NCBI GenBank assembly: GCA_040752275.1
Contig: JBFMFH010000010.1
Coordinates: 1 to 64,000 of the forward strand
Direction: 5' to 3'
From: JBFMFH01 sp040752275
Lineage (GTDB): Bacteria; Acidobacteriota; Vicinamibacteria; Vicinamibacterales; JAKQTR01
DNA: 64,000 nucleotides
Positions within the stretch are counted from its first letter, which is position 1; every line of letters starts with the position of its first letter. Shown piece by piece: positions 28,706 to 38,421 of the stretch. The position numbers and the translations under genes are program-made. The notes beneath the pieces were generated by a model. The model saw only the letters and a list, made by a program, of their open reading frames with translations, searched no databases and had not been told where the DNA came from.

Positions 28706-30268
28706 TCAGTGCCGCTCCACCCACCGGTTGAACAGCCACATGGCGAAGGCGGAGAGGAAGCCGATCGCCATCAGGATGATCCAGCCGAGGGCGTTGTTGG
28801 CCGGAACGAGTTCCAACAGGCCGTCCGGCCGTGTCGTCGCCCCCCGCGTCATGATCTCGTTGAAGATGTAGGCGCCCACCGGCCCTCCGGTGAGTGAGCC
28901 AATGGCGAGCGGCAGGTTCGCGTAGCCGAGGAACAGGCCTTCTTGTCCCTTTGGTGCGAGCGCCCCGATGTACTCGTACATCCTGGCGGAGGTGAAGAGC
29001 TCACCGAAGGCGATGAGGGCGACGGTCAGGATGACGAACACCGACCCCAGTGGGAGCCAGTTCGCGGCAATCGCACGCATGCCGCCCGCCGCGTAGATCG
29101 GGTACACATTGATCAGCATCGACACGCCGATGATGACGGTGCCGACGACGATCGACCGGATCGCCTTCATCTTGCCGAAGTACTGCGTGATCGCCAGTTG
29201 CAGGCAGACGATCACGAACGGGTTTGCGGCCGTGTACAAGTCCATGGCCGGGTTCGGCTCGATGACACGCTTCGCGTAGAGCGGCAGGACGTTGTAGACC
29301 TGGTTGTAGAGGAAGAAGAAGCCGCTCATCACGATCAGGAACATCGTGAAGCGCGCGTTCCGCAGCACCAGCACCATGTCGATCAGGATGCGGCCGATCG
29401 ACCGCCTGGGCTTGGCCGGAGCGTCAGCCGGTGCAGCCGGCTCCTGGTAGAAGAACAACACAACGAGGAAGGCAGCGATGGACGCACAGGCCGCGACGGC
29501 GAAGATGTACGACAGGCTGTCGCCAGACTCGACGCGCTCGGCGCTCCGGACGATCCAGGCGATGATGGCGCCGGCTCCTACGACGACGGCGAGGAATGGG
29601 CCGGCCATCCGCGCGCCCCTCCCCTGCTCCTTGGCGGCGACGGCCTTGCTGACCAGATAGACGAGCGCGGTGGCCGCCAGGGCGCACACGATCACCACCT
29701 CGAGAATGGTCGCCGTGCCGTAGCCGCGTCGCACGACGAACCCGGTGCCGCGTCCGAACAGGGAGCCGATGTTGATGATCATGTAGAAGATCGCAAACCC
29801 GAGCGTGGCTCGCGCACCGGCCGTCTTCTGCACGGTTCCCGACACGCAGGGCTTGATGACCGATCCACCGGTGCCGATCAGGAGAATCGCGACGATCACC
29901 ATGACCACGAGCGTGCCGGGCGCGGTGAACTCGGAGCCGATCAACGGCGCGAGCGTCGCCGTGCCGATCCACACGGGGAGCCCCATGAGCGAGTACCCCA
30001 GGGCCAGCAGGACGAACGCGACCAGGAGCGACCGCCGGAATCCCACCTGGTCGGCGATCGTGCCCGACAGGATCGGCAGGAAGTACACCAGCGTCCAGAG
30101 AATGCCGTTCAGGTTCGACGGCCAGTAGTCGCCGAACCCGAGCTGGCCGAGGTAGATGACCACGAAGCTGGCCATCGAGTAGTACGCCGCCCGCTCGAAC
30201 AGCTCGGTGACGTTCGCACTCCAGAACACCTTGGGGAACTGCGCCTTCTCGCCCAGGGTCGTCTCCAT
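28706..30268 (-). CDS. POT/PTR-type peptide transporter (major facilitator superfamily)
   Basis: 520 residues with about twelve or more membrane segments. The N-terminus VFWSANVTELFERAAYYSMASFVVIYL carries the ExxER...YY element that binds protons and peptide in proton-coupled oligopeptide transporters, and GGSVIKPCVSG fits the family. A role in uptake of di- or tripeptides would match the secreted peptidases around it. The ATG at 30268 has an AAGGAG site; the frame upstream is non-coding. It diverges from the outer-membrane protein gene. Confidence 0.88.
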   Translation of the reverse strand: METTLGEKAQFPKVFWSANVTELFERAAYYSMASFVVIYLGQLGFGDYWPSNLNGILWTLVYFLPILSGTIADQVGFRRSLLVAFVLLALGYSLMGLPVWIGTATLAPLIGSEFTAPGTLVVMVIVAILLIGTGGSVIKPCVSGTVQKTAGARATLGFAIFYMIINIGSLFGRGTGFVVRRGYGTATILEVVIVCALAATALVYLVSKAVAAKEQGRGARMAGPFLAVVVGAGAIIAWIVRSAERVESGDSLSYIFAVAACASIAAFLVVLFFYQEPAAPADAPAKPRRSIGRILIDMVLVLRNARFTMFLIVMSGFFFLYNQVYNVLPLYAKRVIEPNPAMDLYTAANPFVIVCLQLAITQYFGKMKAIRSIVVGTVIIGVSMLINVYPIYAAGGMRAIAANWLPLGSVFVILTVALIAFGELFTSARMYEYIGALAPKGQEGLFLGYANLPLAIGSLTGGPVGAYIFNEIMTRGATTRPDGLLELVPANNALGWIILMAIGFLSAFAMWLFNRWVERH

Positions 30269-30586
30269 GTCACAGCTCCTTGCGCCGCCGTTCGGGCGGC
30301 CGCTGGCGTGTCTCGCGCGGACGTGTCCGGAGGGCACGTGGGTCGACCGACTTCGCTCCGGGTCCGCGCTCCGCCTTCGACGTCGCTCAGGCCAGGGAAA
30401 TCCGCGGGCAGCGCCTGCCGGATTCGGCGCATGATACTCCAGAGCGCCGGCTGTCCGCATGCCGGCGCCGGCTGGGCCTCGAAAGGGCTTCCATCCGTTC
30501 GGTCGGGAAGGTAGGATACTCGGACACCAGGTGGCCCCACCGCCGGCAAACGCCTGCCCCGTCCCTTGCCCGAGGCCGACGAGTCC
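30269..30586. other. 318-base divergent intergenic region
   Basis: No gene is seen. It separates the minus-strand peptide transporter from the plus-strand outer-membrane protein gene and should hold both promoters. On the plus strand TAGGAT at 30512-30517 (after GG) is a possible -10, giving a leader of about 60 bases. Confidence 0.4.
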
Positions 30587-31870
30587 ATGCTCAGAACCCT
30601 CGCCCTGTCGCTCTGCCTCTTCCTGCTGTCGCTGTCCCCAGCGTGGTCGCAGGACGGGTCGTCATCGGAGCCGCCTGCACCCCGCCAGGCCCTGACGATC
30701 TTCCTCGACTGCCGGACCAACTGCTGGCACGACTTCGTGAGGGCCGAGATCGCGTTCCTCGACTTCGTCAACGTGCGCGAGGCGTCCGACGTCCACGTGC
30801 TGGTCACCTCGCGGGGCACCGGCGCCGGCGGTTCGGAGTACACCCTGCAGTTCCTCGGTCAGGGCCGGTTCAAGGGCGTCGACGATGAGCTCGTCTACAC
30901 GACCATCCCGAATGAGTCCGACGACAACCGGCGCCAGACGTTCGTCAACACGCTCAAGCTCGGTCTCGTGAGGTATGCGGCCCACACCGAACTCGGCCGG
31001 CAGCTACGGGTCATGCACAGGCCGGAGGGCCCCGATCAGAAGCCCGCCGGGGAGGCGAGGTCGGCGACCGACCCATGGAACTACTGGGTCATGCGGGCCA
31101 GGCTGAACACGACGGCCGACAGCGAATCCTCGAACTCGTCCGATCAGATCAACGGGTCCTTCTCCGCCAACCGGACCACGGACGCGTGGAAGATCAACCT
31201 CTCTGTCTCGCAGGACTACCGTGAGAGCACCTATACGTTCAGCGACGGGGACAGGTCGACCTACGTCCGGCGCAGCGTGTCATCGGGCGCGTCGGCCATC
31301 AAGAGCCTCACCGACCGCTGGTCGGCCGGTGCTCGCGCCGGGTGGTCCTCGTCAACCTACGAGAACCGGAAACGGAGTGCCGGCGCCGCTGGTGCCGTCG
31401 AGTACAACGTGTTTCGGTACGCGGACTCCACCAGGCAGCAGCTGACCTTCCAGTACCGCCTCGGCGTCTCTTCGAATACCTACTACCAGAGCACGATCTA
31501 CGGGAAGTTCAGCGAGACCGTTCCCTACCACGCCCTGCGTTCGGCGTTCGACCTGAGGAAGACGTGGGGATCGATCAGCGCCGACTTCGAGATGTCGCAG
31601 TACCTGCACGATCGCTCGAAGAACCGGCGGACGCTCTCGGCCGAGGCGGACATCAGGCTCTTCAAGGGGTTCTCGCTGAACGTCGAGGCGCAGACGTCCT
31701 CGATCCACGACCAGCTCTACCTGCCCAAGGGCGACGCCACCGACGAGGAGGTTCTGGTGCGGCAGCGCCAGCTCGCCACGTCGTTCCGGCGCTCGTTCCG
31801 CATCGGGTTCAGCTACACCTTCGGCTCCATCTTCAGCAACGTGGTCAACACGCGGATCGAGCGGTTCTGA
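30587..31870 (+). CDS. Predicted outer-membrane beta-barrel protein, unknown function
   Basis: 427 residues. A signal peptide (about 1-22, ending AWS) is followed by a globular N-terminal part with two Cys (FLDCRTNCWHDFVRAEIAFLDFVNVREASDVHVLV in part). From about residue 165 alternating polar/aromatic strands follow (INGSFSANRTTDAWKINLSVSQDY, AGARAGWSSSTYENR, LEFQYRLG-like), ending SNVVNTRIERF with a terminal Phe, as for barrel proteins. The barrel resembles DUF481-type proteins, but this is uncertain. The first 120 residues resemble a CsgG-like or TolB-like fold only weakly. The ATG at 30587 is chosen for the signal peptide. Confidence 0.75.
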   Translation: MLRTLALSLCLFLLSLSPAWSQDGSSSEPPAPRQALTIFLDCRTNCWHDFVRAEIAFLDFVNVREASDVHVLVTSRGTGAGGSEYTLQFLGQGRFKGVDDELVYTTIPNESDDNRRQTFVNTLKLGLVRYAAHTELGRQLRVMHRPEGPDQKPAGEARSATDPWNYWVMRARLNTTADSESSNSSDQINGSFSANRTTDAWKINLSVSQDYRESTYTFSDGDRSTYVRRSVSSGASAIKSLTDRWSAGARAGWSSSTYENRKRSAGAAGAVEYNVFRYADSTRQQLTFQYRLGVSSNTYYQSTIYGKFSETVPYHALRSAFDLRKTWGSISADFEMSQYLHDRSKNRRTLSAEADIRLFKGFSLNVEAQTSSIHDQLYLPKGDATDEEVLVRQRQLATSFRRSFRIGFSYTFGSIFSNVVNTRIERF

Positions 31871-31937
31871 GGCGAGGATCGGGCGATTGGCGAGAGGCGG
31901 TCGTCAGGGCCCAGGCCCTGACCCCACCTCTCGCCTC

Positions 31938-32063
31938 GACGTCCTGAAGGCCGAAAATGCTTGCAGATGAGTCGAGTTTCTCTGCGGCCGCCAAGACGTC
32001 TTCGCCCCGCCGGAGGGCGGGGCAAAGCCAACACAGTGATCCAGCGAGGCGGAGCCTCGTTAG
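31938..32063 (+). repeat. Three-hairpin intergenic repeat, copy B
   Basis: This is homologous to copy A at 6394-6555 and lies between the stops of two convergent genes; its last bases overlap the stop codon of the TonB receptor. Hairpin 1 is imperfect (GACGTC at 31938-31943 with GACGTC at 31995-32000, arms of about 15 with three mismatches). The loop string TGCAGATGAGTCGAGTTTC is conserved. Hairpin 2 is GCCCCGCC/GGCGGGGC (32004-32023). The final hairpin is CGAGGC-GGA-GCCTCG (about 32045-32059). It could serve as a bidirectional terminator here. Confidence 0.75.
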
Positions 32064-35000
32064 AAGTTGATCCTGAAGACCAGCTGCATCTCCCGCGGCC
32101 CGTCGGCGAGGCCGGTGACCTCGTAGGCGTCTGGGTTGGAGCCGGTCCCGGTGACCGGCGTGAAGTTCACCTTGTTGAAGACGTTGAGAATCTGGGCCTG
32201 GAACTCGAAGTTCACCTTGCCCTTGATGGGAATCTGCTTCGACAGCGTGAAGTCCACGCGGGACCGGATCGGGCCCGCCACCACCAGCGTCCGCATGCCG
32301 CAGTCGCCGTACCCCGAGATGGCCTCAATGCAGCCCGGGCTGTTTGCCGGCGCGACATACCGCCCGCTCGGCGCCCCGAGCGAGCTGTACCCTGTCGGCG
32401 AGGTGGCGCTCACCGAGAACGCCTTCACCGTCTCGTCGATCACGTCCTGTGGCAGCATCCACACCCGCTGCCCGTTGTCGATGCGCAGCTCGAACAGATT
32501 CACGAACTCCTTCGCGGACATGCCCACCAGCCGAACGTTGCCGAAGTCGAGCAGTCGCCCGCTCTGGACGCGAAGCGTACCGAAGAAGTTCCAGCCGCCC
32601 AGGATCCGTTCCAGGACCGGGCTCATGTCGTTCAGGTACTTCCGGTTGCGCCCGAACGGCAGTTCATAGACCCAGTTCCCCTTGACGGCATGTTCGATGC
32701 CGCCCTCGCTGCCCGTCTGGCGTGTGACCAGCCGCGGGACAAGGAACGAGTACCGATTCGAGTCGTGCGAGATGCCATAGGAGTAGCTGGCCTGGAACTG
32801 CAGGCCTCCGCTCATCCTGCGGCGCACCTCGACAGTTGCGCCGTGGTACTTCGTGTACCCCCCGTTGCTCGTGATGTTCGCGCCGCCCAGCAGGTCGGGG
32901 TTCGCCAGGAAGAAATTGGCCGGCAGCCCCGCCCGGATCGCGTTGGCCCGGAACGTCGAGGAGCCCATCAGACCCGACGTTCCGGTGCCGGCCGCCGTCT
33001 GCGGTGCGGGGTTCATCATCGCCAGCAGGTTGTAGAACGTCGACGAAGCGAAGCTCGATGAGCTGTAGCTCGCGGCGTTGCCGGCCTGGCTCGCGGGGAG
33101 ACCGCTGAAGAAGGCCAGGTAGATCGGCAGCGGATACGTGCCGGTGCCTGGGCCGTAGTAGCGGAAGTTGTTTCCTCGGCCGGCGGTGATGTTCGCCTGC
33201 AGGTTCTGCTGGGCGAGTTTGAACTCGTCCAGGAATCCGTTGGTCGTGATGTTCACTTCGTTGTAGTTGTAGGCGGTCCAGCCGTCGTAGCTGCGCGAGC
33301 CGTTGTAGCGCACCTCCACCACGGTATTCCGGTCGATGGCCCGCTGGATCCCGGCCGACCACGTCTTCGCGTACGGTACCTGCAGGTCCGGGTCGAAGAT
33401 GTTCACCGAATTCGTCACGCTCGGCGGCGCCATGGGGTATACCGGCGCCTCGGGAATTGGCGGCGCACCCAAGCGCCCCGGCTCCCGCAGCAACAGCGGC
33501 AGCGTGCCGAGGTTGCCGTCCGACAACGTCCGGTTGGCCGTGATCAGGATCCCGGGGTTCGACCCGTACCGCCCCGTGTAGTCGCTCATCCCGTTGCGCT
33601 GGTACGCCGTCGTCCAGCCGCCCCGCACGACGGTATCTCCTTCGTTGCCGAGCAGCCTCGCGAGCCAGCCCGACTCCACGTGTGGCGTCCAGGCCACGCC
33701 CACGCTCGGCGCCCAGTTGTTCCAATCGGTATTGAATGCTTTCGTCCCCTTCACGAACTGTTTGAAGGTCGGGCTCGTCCCCGTCATCACGCCCGGCTGG
33801 AACAGATTGCCCAACCCCGTGACCAGCGACCCCGGTACGAAGTCCGCCCCCACGCCCGTCATGCCCATGACGTCCGCGATCGTCGCGGTCGAGTAGCTGT
33901 CGTTCAACGCAATGAACGGAAGCTGGACCTCGTAGCGCAACCCCAGGCTCAGCGTCAGGTCCTTGCGCAGCCGCCACGAATCCTGGGCGAAGAACCCGAT
34001 GTCATGCATCCGGCCCAACTGCCGTGACGGGCCCAGCAGCTGGTAGTTGCCCGTCTTCTCGTCGCGGCGTGCCTCGTAGTTGATCGTTGACACGTTGCCG
34101 GTCAGCACGGCATACAGACGCCGCGCGTTCGTCAGGTCCGAACTCGAAATGCCCGGGAAGTTCGACGTCGAAAACATGCTCAGCGCCGGGTTCCCCGACA
34201 GGATCTCGAAGTCGATGGTCGGCACCAGCCGCTGGTTCTTCAGCCACACGTCCGCCCGGGTCCACGAGGCTCCGAAGCTCATCGAGTGCGATCCCTTCAG
34301 CCAGTTCAGCGTGTCTTCCAGCACGAAGGTGGAGGCCTCACGCGAACTTGGCGTCGTGCTGCTGGATGGGTTCGTGATCCCCAACGCCCGGTTGATGTTC
34401 AGGCTGTAGCCGCCTTCATTGGCCACGCCCGGGTTGTTCCACATCTCCACGGTCACGTTCGGGTTGAACTGCGTGGCCCCACCGGTCCGCCCTATGCGTG
34501 CCTCGTTGACGAGCGACCTGCCCAGCGTCGAGCGCACCGACGTCTGCCAGGTGTACCGCTTCGAATCCTGGATACCCTTGTAGGGGAAGCCGGGGAAGCG
34601 GTACTCGCGGCTGTTGGTCGTGTCCGGGTCGGCCAGGATGTGCTGGTAGTTCGACGAGAAACTCACGCGGTGGTTCTGCGTCGCATTCACGTCGAAGCGC
34701 ACCGTCGGGTACCGGTTGTGCGACGTCTGGTCCTGCTGGAACGAGAAGCGCTCGGTCGCCGGGTTCGTCAGCGCCGTGATCGTTCCCGTCCCCGCCGTGG
34801 ACGCGCGGATGTCGGCCAGCAGTTTCGCGATGATCGGATCGATCGTCGCCAGCTGGCCCCTCGACGCCGCCAGGGCGAACAGGTCGATGGACCGCACGCC
34901 CGTGCTGGTGTTGTACTGGAAGATGCCGCGTTGCGCCAACTCGGTAAGGAGGGTGCGATCCCGCGAGATCTTCTGGGGCTGGTAGAACTCCTCGTAGTTC

Positions 35001-35932
35001 ACGAAGAAGAATGCCTTGTTGTGGCCGTCAAACACCTTCGGGATCACAATCGGCCCGCCGATCCTGGCCCCAGGCTGGTACTGCGTGAGCTTGGCCTTTG
35101 GCAGGTCGTCTCGCCTGTCGAACCAGTCCCTGGTGTTGAGTTTATCGCTCTGGTAGTAGAAGTACCCGCTCCCGCGGTACTCGTTCGTCCCCGACCGCGT
35201 GGCGAATCGGATCTGCACCGCGCCCTGGCCACCGCTGTCCGCGCCCTGCGCCGCGCTCGTAAACGTCACCTCTTCAATGGCATCCAGCCGCGGCGTCACG
35301 CGCGTGAAGAAGCCGTCAGTCGTCTTCAGGTAGTTGTCCTGGACGTTCATGCCATCAATGGTGATGTTGATCGCGCTCTGCGGCAGGCCCAGCACCGTCG
35401 AGTTCCGTACGGTAGAGGCCGTGTCCACGCCCGGCAGGAACGCGATGAAGTCCAGCGCGCTCCGGCTGTTCAGCGGCAGGTTCGTCACCTGCTTCACGTT
35501 CAACGTCGTCGCCACCGCGGCCGAGGTCGTCTGCACGATCTCCGCGCCGCCCTCGACGATGACCGTTTCCTCGAGCGTCCCGAGCTCGAGTTGGGCCCTG
35601 ACGCTGCCGGGCACGGCCGCGGACAGCACGACGCCTGGGATAACCAGCGTCTTGAAGCCCATCAGCGACACCGTCACCGTGTACGTGCCGGGATTCAGGG
35701 CCGGAACCGTGAACCCGCCGTTCGGGCCCGACACGGCCGGGTACTCGAACCCGGTGCCCTCGTTCTTGACAACGATGTCGGCGCCGGGCAGGACGCCGCC
35801 CGACGAGTCGACGACGACGCCATTCAATGACGTCGTGGCTGCGCCGCCCTGGGCGAAGGCGGGCCCACCGGCAAGCGCCAGCAGCGCCACGGCCACCAGG
35901 ACGGGCCGGAGTGTTCGTGCTACGGTCCCCAT
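32060..35932 (-). CDS. Oar-like TonB-dependent receptor with N-terminal carboxypeptidase-regulatory-like domain
   Basis: 1290 residues. A signal peptide (about 1-28) is followed by a carboxypeptidase-regulatory-like beta sandwich (about 32-115, LNGVVVDSSGGVLPGADIVVKNEGTG), a TonB plug domain (about 120-230, VKQVTNLPLNSRSALDFIAFLPGV, INITIDGMNVQDN) and a very long barrel ending in REMQLVFRINF with a terminal Phe. This architecture is abundant in Acidobacteria and resembles myxococcal Oar. Substrates are generally unknown, with large oligomers such as peptides or glycans suspected. The start has a GGGAGGTAG ribosome site. A promoter candidate lies about 200 bases upstream. Confidence 0.95.
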   Translation of the reverse strand: MGTVARTLRPVLVAVALLALAGGPAFAQGGAATTSLNGVVVDSSGGVLPGADIVVKNEGTGFEYPAVSGPNGGFTVPALNPGTYTVTVSLMGFKTLVIPGVVLSAAVPGSVRAQLELGTLEETVIVEGGAEIVQTTSAAVATTLNVKQVTNLPLNSRSALDFIAFLPGVDTASTVRNSTVLGLPQSAINITIDGMNVQDNYLKTTDGFFTRVTPRLDAIEEVTFTSAAQGADSGGQGAVQIRFATRSGTNEYRGSGYFYYQSDKLNTRDWFDRRDDLPKAKLTQYQPGARIGGPIVIPKVFDGHNKAFFFVNYEEFYQPQKISRDRTLLTELAQRGIFQYNTSTGVRSIDLFALAASRGQLATIDPIIAKLLADIRASTAGTGTITALTNPATERFSFQQDQTSHNRYPTVRFDVNATQNHRVSFSSNYQHILADPDTTNSREYRFPGFPYKGIQDSKRYTWQTSVRSTLGRSLVNEARIGRTGGATQFNPNVTVEMWNNPGVANEGGYSLNINRALGITNPSSSTTPSSREASTFVLEDTLNWLKGSHSMSFGASWTRADVWLKNQRLVPTIDFEILSGNPALSMFSTSNFPGISSSDLTNARRLYAVLTGNVSTINYEARRDEKTGNYQLLGPSRQLGRMHDIGFFAQDSWRLRKDLTLSLGLRYEVQLPFIALNDSYSTATIADVMGMTGVGADFVPGSLVTGLGNLFQPGVMTGTSPTFKQFVKGTKAFNTDWNNWAPSVGVAWTPHVESGWLARLLGNEGDTVVRGGWTTAYQRNGMSDYTGRYGSNPGILITANRTLSDGNLGTLPLLLREPGRLGAPPIPEAPVYPMAPPSVTNSVNIFDPDLQVPYAKTWSAGIQRAIDRNTVVEVRYNGSRSYDGWTAYNYNEVNITTNGFLDEFKLAQQNLQANITAGRGNNFRYYGPGTGTYPLPIYLAFFSGLPASQAGNAASYSSSSFASSTFYNLLAMMNPAPQTAAGTGTSGLMGSSTFRANAIRAGLPANFFLANPDLLGGANITSNGGYTKYHGATVEVRRRMSGGLQFQASYSYGISHDSNRYSFLVPRLVTRQTGSEGGIEHAVKGNWVYELPFGRNRKYLNDMSPVLERILGGWNFFGTLRVQSGRLLDFGNVRLVGMSAKEFVNLFELRIDNGQRVWMLPQDVIDETVKAFSVSATSPTGYSSLGAPSGRYVAPANSPGCIEAISGYGDCGMRTLVVAGPIRSRVDFTLSKQIPIKGKVNFEFQAQILNVFNKVNFTPVTGTGSNPDAYEVTGLADGPREMQLVFRINF

Positions 35933-36240
35933 CGTCTACCTCCCACACACAAGACGCCCCCCAAAGCCGGCCGGTGAGGGCCTCGGACCCGGACGGGCCT
36001 CGAGCGGAGTGAAGGGGCCTGGCCCCCAAGACCGCTCCCGCGGGAGGGTATCAGGACAGACCCTACTATGGCGCCAATGATGCCTTGAATCTGCTCGCGA
36101 AGAAGGTGTATATCGGCGCCGAGGACGCCACAAAAATACCGCCGGCCACGGCCGACGTCAAGTTCAACCGGGCCGGGACGGTCCAGCGTCCCTGGCCCGG
36201 AAGCGAAGGCCGGCGGAGTCAGCGAGAAGAGGAGACAGCC
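35933..36240. other. 308-base leader region of the Oar-like receptor gene
   Basis: No gene is seen. On the minus strand it forms a long 5' leader for the receptor, with a perfect CTCCCGCGGGAG palindrome and a GGGGGCCAGGCCCC hairpin before the start. The upstream boundary is the stop of the S9-like hydrolase gene. The promoter candidate is listed separately. Confidence 0.4.
36133..36161 (-). promoter_or_regulatory. Sigma70-type promoter candidate for the Oar-like receptor
   Basis: On the minus strand a -35 TTGACG (36156-36161) and a -10 TATTTT (36133-36138) are separated by exactly 17 bases. Transcription would start near 36126, leaving a leader of about 195 bases before the ATG at 35932. Confidence 0.45.
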
Positions 36241-37401
36241 CTACCGGGGAGGAACCCTCGGCACCGACGGGTCATGGGACGGCCGCAGATGCCATTCGAA
36301 GAACGTCCAGACGCGATTCCACGAGTCGATCTGCTCGGGTGTGTCTTCCCGCTGAAGCGTTTGGCGGTTCACTCGCCGGTTGAAGGTGTGGCCTCCGCCA
36401 CCGGACCCGGGCGGTGGATCCACGTAGATCCTGGTCTCCGCCAAGTCCGGCTTTCGCGAACGGAGCGCATCGACAATCTGCTGATCCTCGACGAAGTTGA
36501 CATCCGTGTCGTTGGTGGCCACGTGCACCAGCAGCGGAACCTTCAGCTTGTCGACGTGGTACAGCGGCGAGCGCTCGATGTAGAGGGCTGGCTTCTCGAA
36601 CGGCAGTCCGCCGATCCGCTTCTGTGTCGCAAACGACCGCTGGTAGCCAGGCCCCCTGTACGACAGCCGGAAGACCAGGTTGGTCACCGGCACCATCGCC
36701 GAGGCTGCGACGATCGGCGTGTCATCGCGGAACACCGAAAAGAGCGTGATGTAGCCGCCGTGGCTCCACCCCATCATGCCGATTCGCGCCGGGTCGACGT
36801 GCGGCAGGGTCTTCAGGTAGTCCACGGCCGTCAACACATCGTCGATCTCGTAGCCGCCGTAGTCGATGGCCAGATGGTGGGCTTCGCCGTATCCCGTGCT
36901 GCCTCGGTACTCGGGCGCGATGATCACGTACCCACGCTCGACGGCTTCCTTCACGAACGGGAACATGTTGATGCTCCAGTTGCCATGGACGCCGCCATGC
37001 ACCCAGATCATGGCCGCATGGCCCTTGGGTCCGCGCCTCTCGATCGGCTGGAAGAGATACGCCGGAATGTCCATGTCCCCGACGCTCGATCGATACGTGA
37101 TCTTGCTGAAGTCGACCACGCCCTTGCAGGCCTCCGGATACCGGGCATCCTCTCTGGCCTTGGCGTCCAGATCCCGCCGGAAGTCGTAGCCGGGCGCATG
37201 GTCTTCGTGCCGGTTCGACGCGTAAAGTGTGCGCGCCCGTTCCTCGTCGATGGGAATCTGCGGGCGCTGGCGCGGCGGCGGCTGGACCTGACCGGGGGAA
37301 CGCATCTGCGGCGCCGCGCTCTGCGGGGCCTGGGCCGCGACCGACGAAACGACGAGTGCCACTCCAAGCAGCGTGGGCAGAACGTACAGCCGTCGAAGCA
37401 C
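36241..37401 (-). CDS. S9-type prolyl-oligopeptidase-like hydrolase (secreted)
   Basis: 386 residues: a signal peptide (about 1-24), a proline-rich linker, then an alpha/beta hydrolase of the S9 catalytic-domain type. The nucleophile is in GMMGWSHGGYIT, preceded by the typical IIAPEYRGSTGYG and DVLTAVDYLKTLPHVDPARIG. The Asp is probably in HVATNDTDVNF and the His in GGGGHTFNR. The family's beta-propeller is absent, so it is a stand-alone hydrolase of peptides or esters. A GTG start at 37401 fits a GGAGG site 10 bases upstream; an in-frame start 14 codons earlier is possible. It is the fifth gene of the minus-strand block. Confidence 0.88.
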   Translation of the reverse strand: MLRRLYVLPTLLGVALVVSSVAAQAPQSAAPQMRSPGQVQPPPRQRPQIPIDEERARTLYASNRHEDHAPGYDFRRDLDAKAREDARYPEACKGVVDFSKITYRSSVGDMDIPAYLFQPIERRGPKGHAAMIWVHGGVHGNWSINMFPFVKEAVERGYVIIAPEYRGSTGYGEAHHLAIDYGGYEIDDVLTAVDYLKTLPHVDPARIGMMGWSHGGYITLFSVFRDDTPIVAASAMVPVTNLVFRLSYRGPGYQRSFATQKRIGGLPFEKPALYIERSPLYHVDKLKVPLLVHVATNDTDVNFVEDQQIVDALRSRKPDLAETRIYVDPPPGSGGGGHTFNRRVNRQTLQREDTPEQIDSWNRVWTFFEWHLRPSHDPSVPRVPPR

Positions 37402-37473
37402 GATGATGACACCTCCTGGTGGGCGACGGACGGATGGTAGCACACAGGGGCCAGGCGATTGGCCACGGGTGTT

Positions 37474-38328
37474 TCACTCCGTCTTCTGCCCTCCACCAAC
37501 CGTGGTCGGTCGAAGGCTTCGTGTCTCAACGCCGCGCACGAACTCGAGCAGCAGGCGGTTGAACTCCGCCGGCTGTTCCCAGCACGTGGCGTGTCCAGCC
37601 CCGGGGATGACGTGCAGGTCGCTGCCGGCAATCGAGCGATGAAGAACGTCCGCGTAAGCCGGCCCCTTCAACAGGTCGAGCTCGCCGACCACGATCCGCG
37701 CCGGAACTGTGACGGCCGGCAGGCGCGATGTGAAGTCCACGGATGAGAGAAACGCCTCGCAGAGTCTGACGACCGCCGGGAAGTCCAGGTCGCGGTAGCG
37801 CGCCCGGGCCGCGTCCAGGAGTTCCGCGTGCGACGCGATGAACCCAGGCGAGAAGTTCCACGGGACCGTCACAAGGTAGAACAGTTCCGGGTCGCCCAGG
37901 CGCGCGGCCTCACGCCAACCCTCGATGACGAGACGCAGTTCCGGCCCGGCCTCGCTGACCGTGTCTGCGAGGAACAGGCTGCGTGTGGCCGGCGGGTGTC
38001 GCAGAGCGAAGGCCTGTGCCACCTCCCCGCCGTAGGAGATCCCGGCGATGTGCGCTGCTGGGATCTCGAGCGCCACGAGCAGGCCGGCGAGATCATCGGC
38101 ATGCTGCTCCATGGAGTACGGACCCGGGGGATGGGCCGACAGACCCTGTCCCCGGCAGTCGTAGAGCAGCAGGCGGCAGGCATCGGACAGGGCCCCACGT
38201 TGGGGAAGCCACGACGAGGCCGCATTCATCAGAATGCCGTTGTTGAGCACGATGACGGGCGCGTCCGCAGGACCGTGCAGTTCGTAGTACAGGCCCACTC
38301 CGTGAACATCAATGACTGGCACACACAC
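37474..38328 (-). CDS. Alpha/beta hydrolase (enol-lactonase/esterase-like)
   Basis: About 284 residues with the canonical alpha/beta hydrolase order: APVIVLNNGI (oxyanion region), LLLYDCRGQGLSAHP, the nucleophile GISYGG, the acid in VVGELDLLKGP and His in GAGHATCWEQPAEFN. It most resembles 3-oxoadipate enol-lactonase and similar small hydrolases, but no pathway partner is nearby. No signal peptide is visible, so it is likely cytoplasmic. The start is ambiguous among several GTG codons (38322, 38328 or 38376); 38328 gives the native start of strand one. Confidence 0.85.
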   Translation of the reverse strand: MCVPVIDVHGVGLYYELHGPADAPVIVLNNGILMNAASSWLPQRGALSDACRLLLYDCRGQGLSAHPPGPYSMEQHADDLAGLLVALEIPAAHIAGISYGGEVAQAFALRHPPATRSLFLADTVSEAGPELRLVIEGWREAARLGDPELFYLVTVPWNFSPGFIASHAELLDAARARYRDLDFPAVVRLCEAFLSSVDFTSRLPAVTVPARIVVGELDLLKGPAYADVLHRSIAGSDLHVIPGAGHATCWEQPAEFNRLLLEFVRGVETRSLRPTTVGGGQKTE

Positions 38329-38421
38329 TCCCGGGCAACTCTGCGGAGCACCGGCCGGACAATCATCCGGCGCCACGCACCCGCTCGCGCGAGCGGCGGC
38401 CCCGTCGCCCGGCTTCCGTGC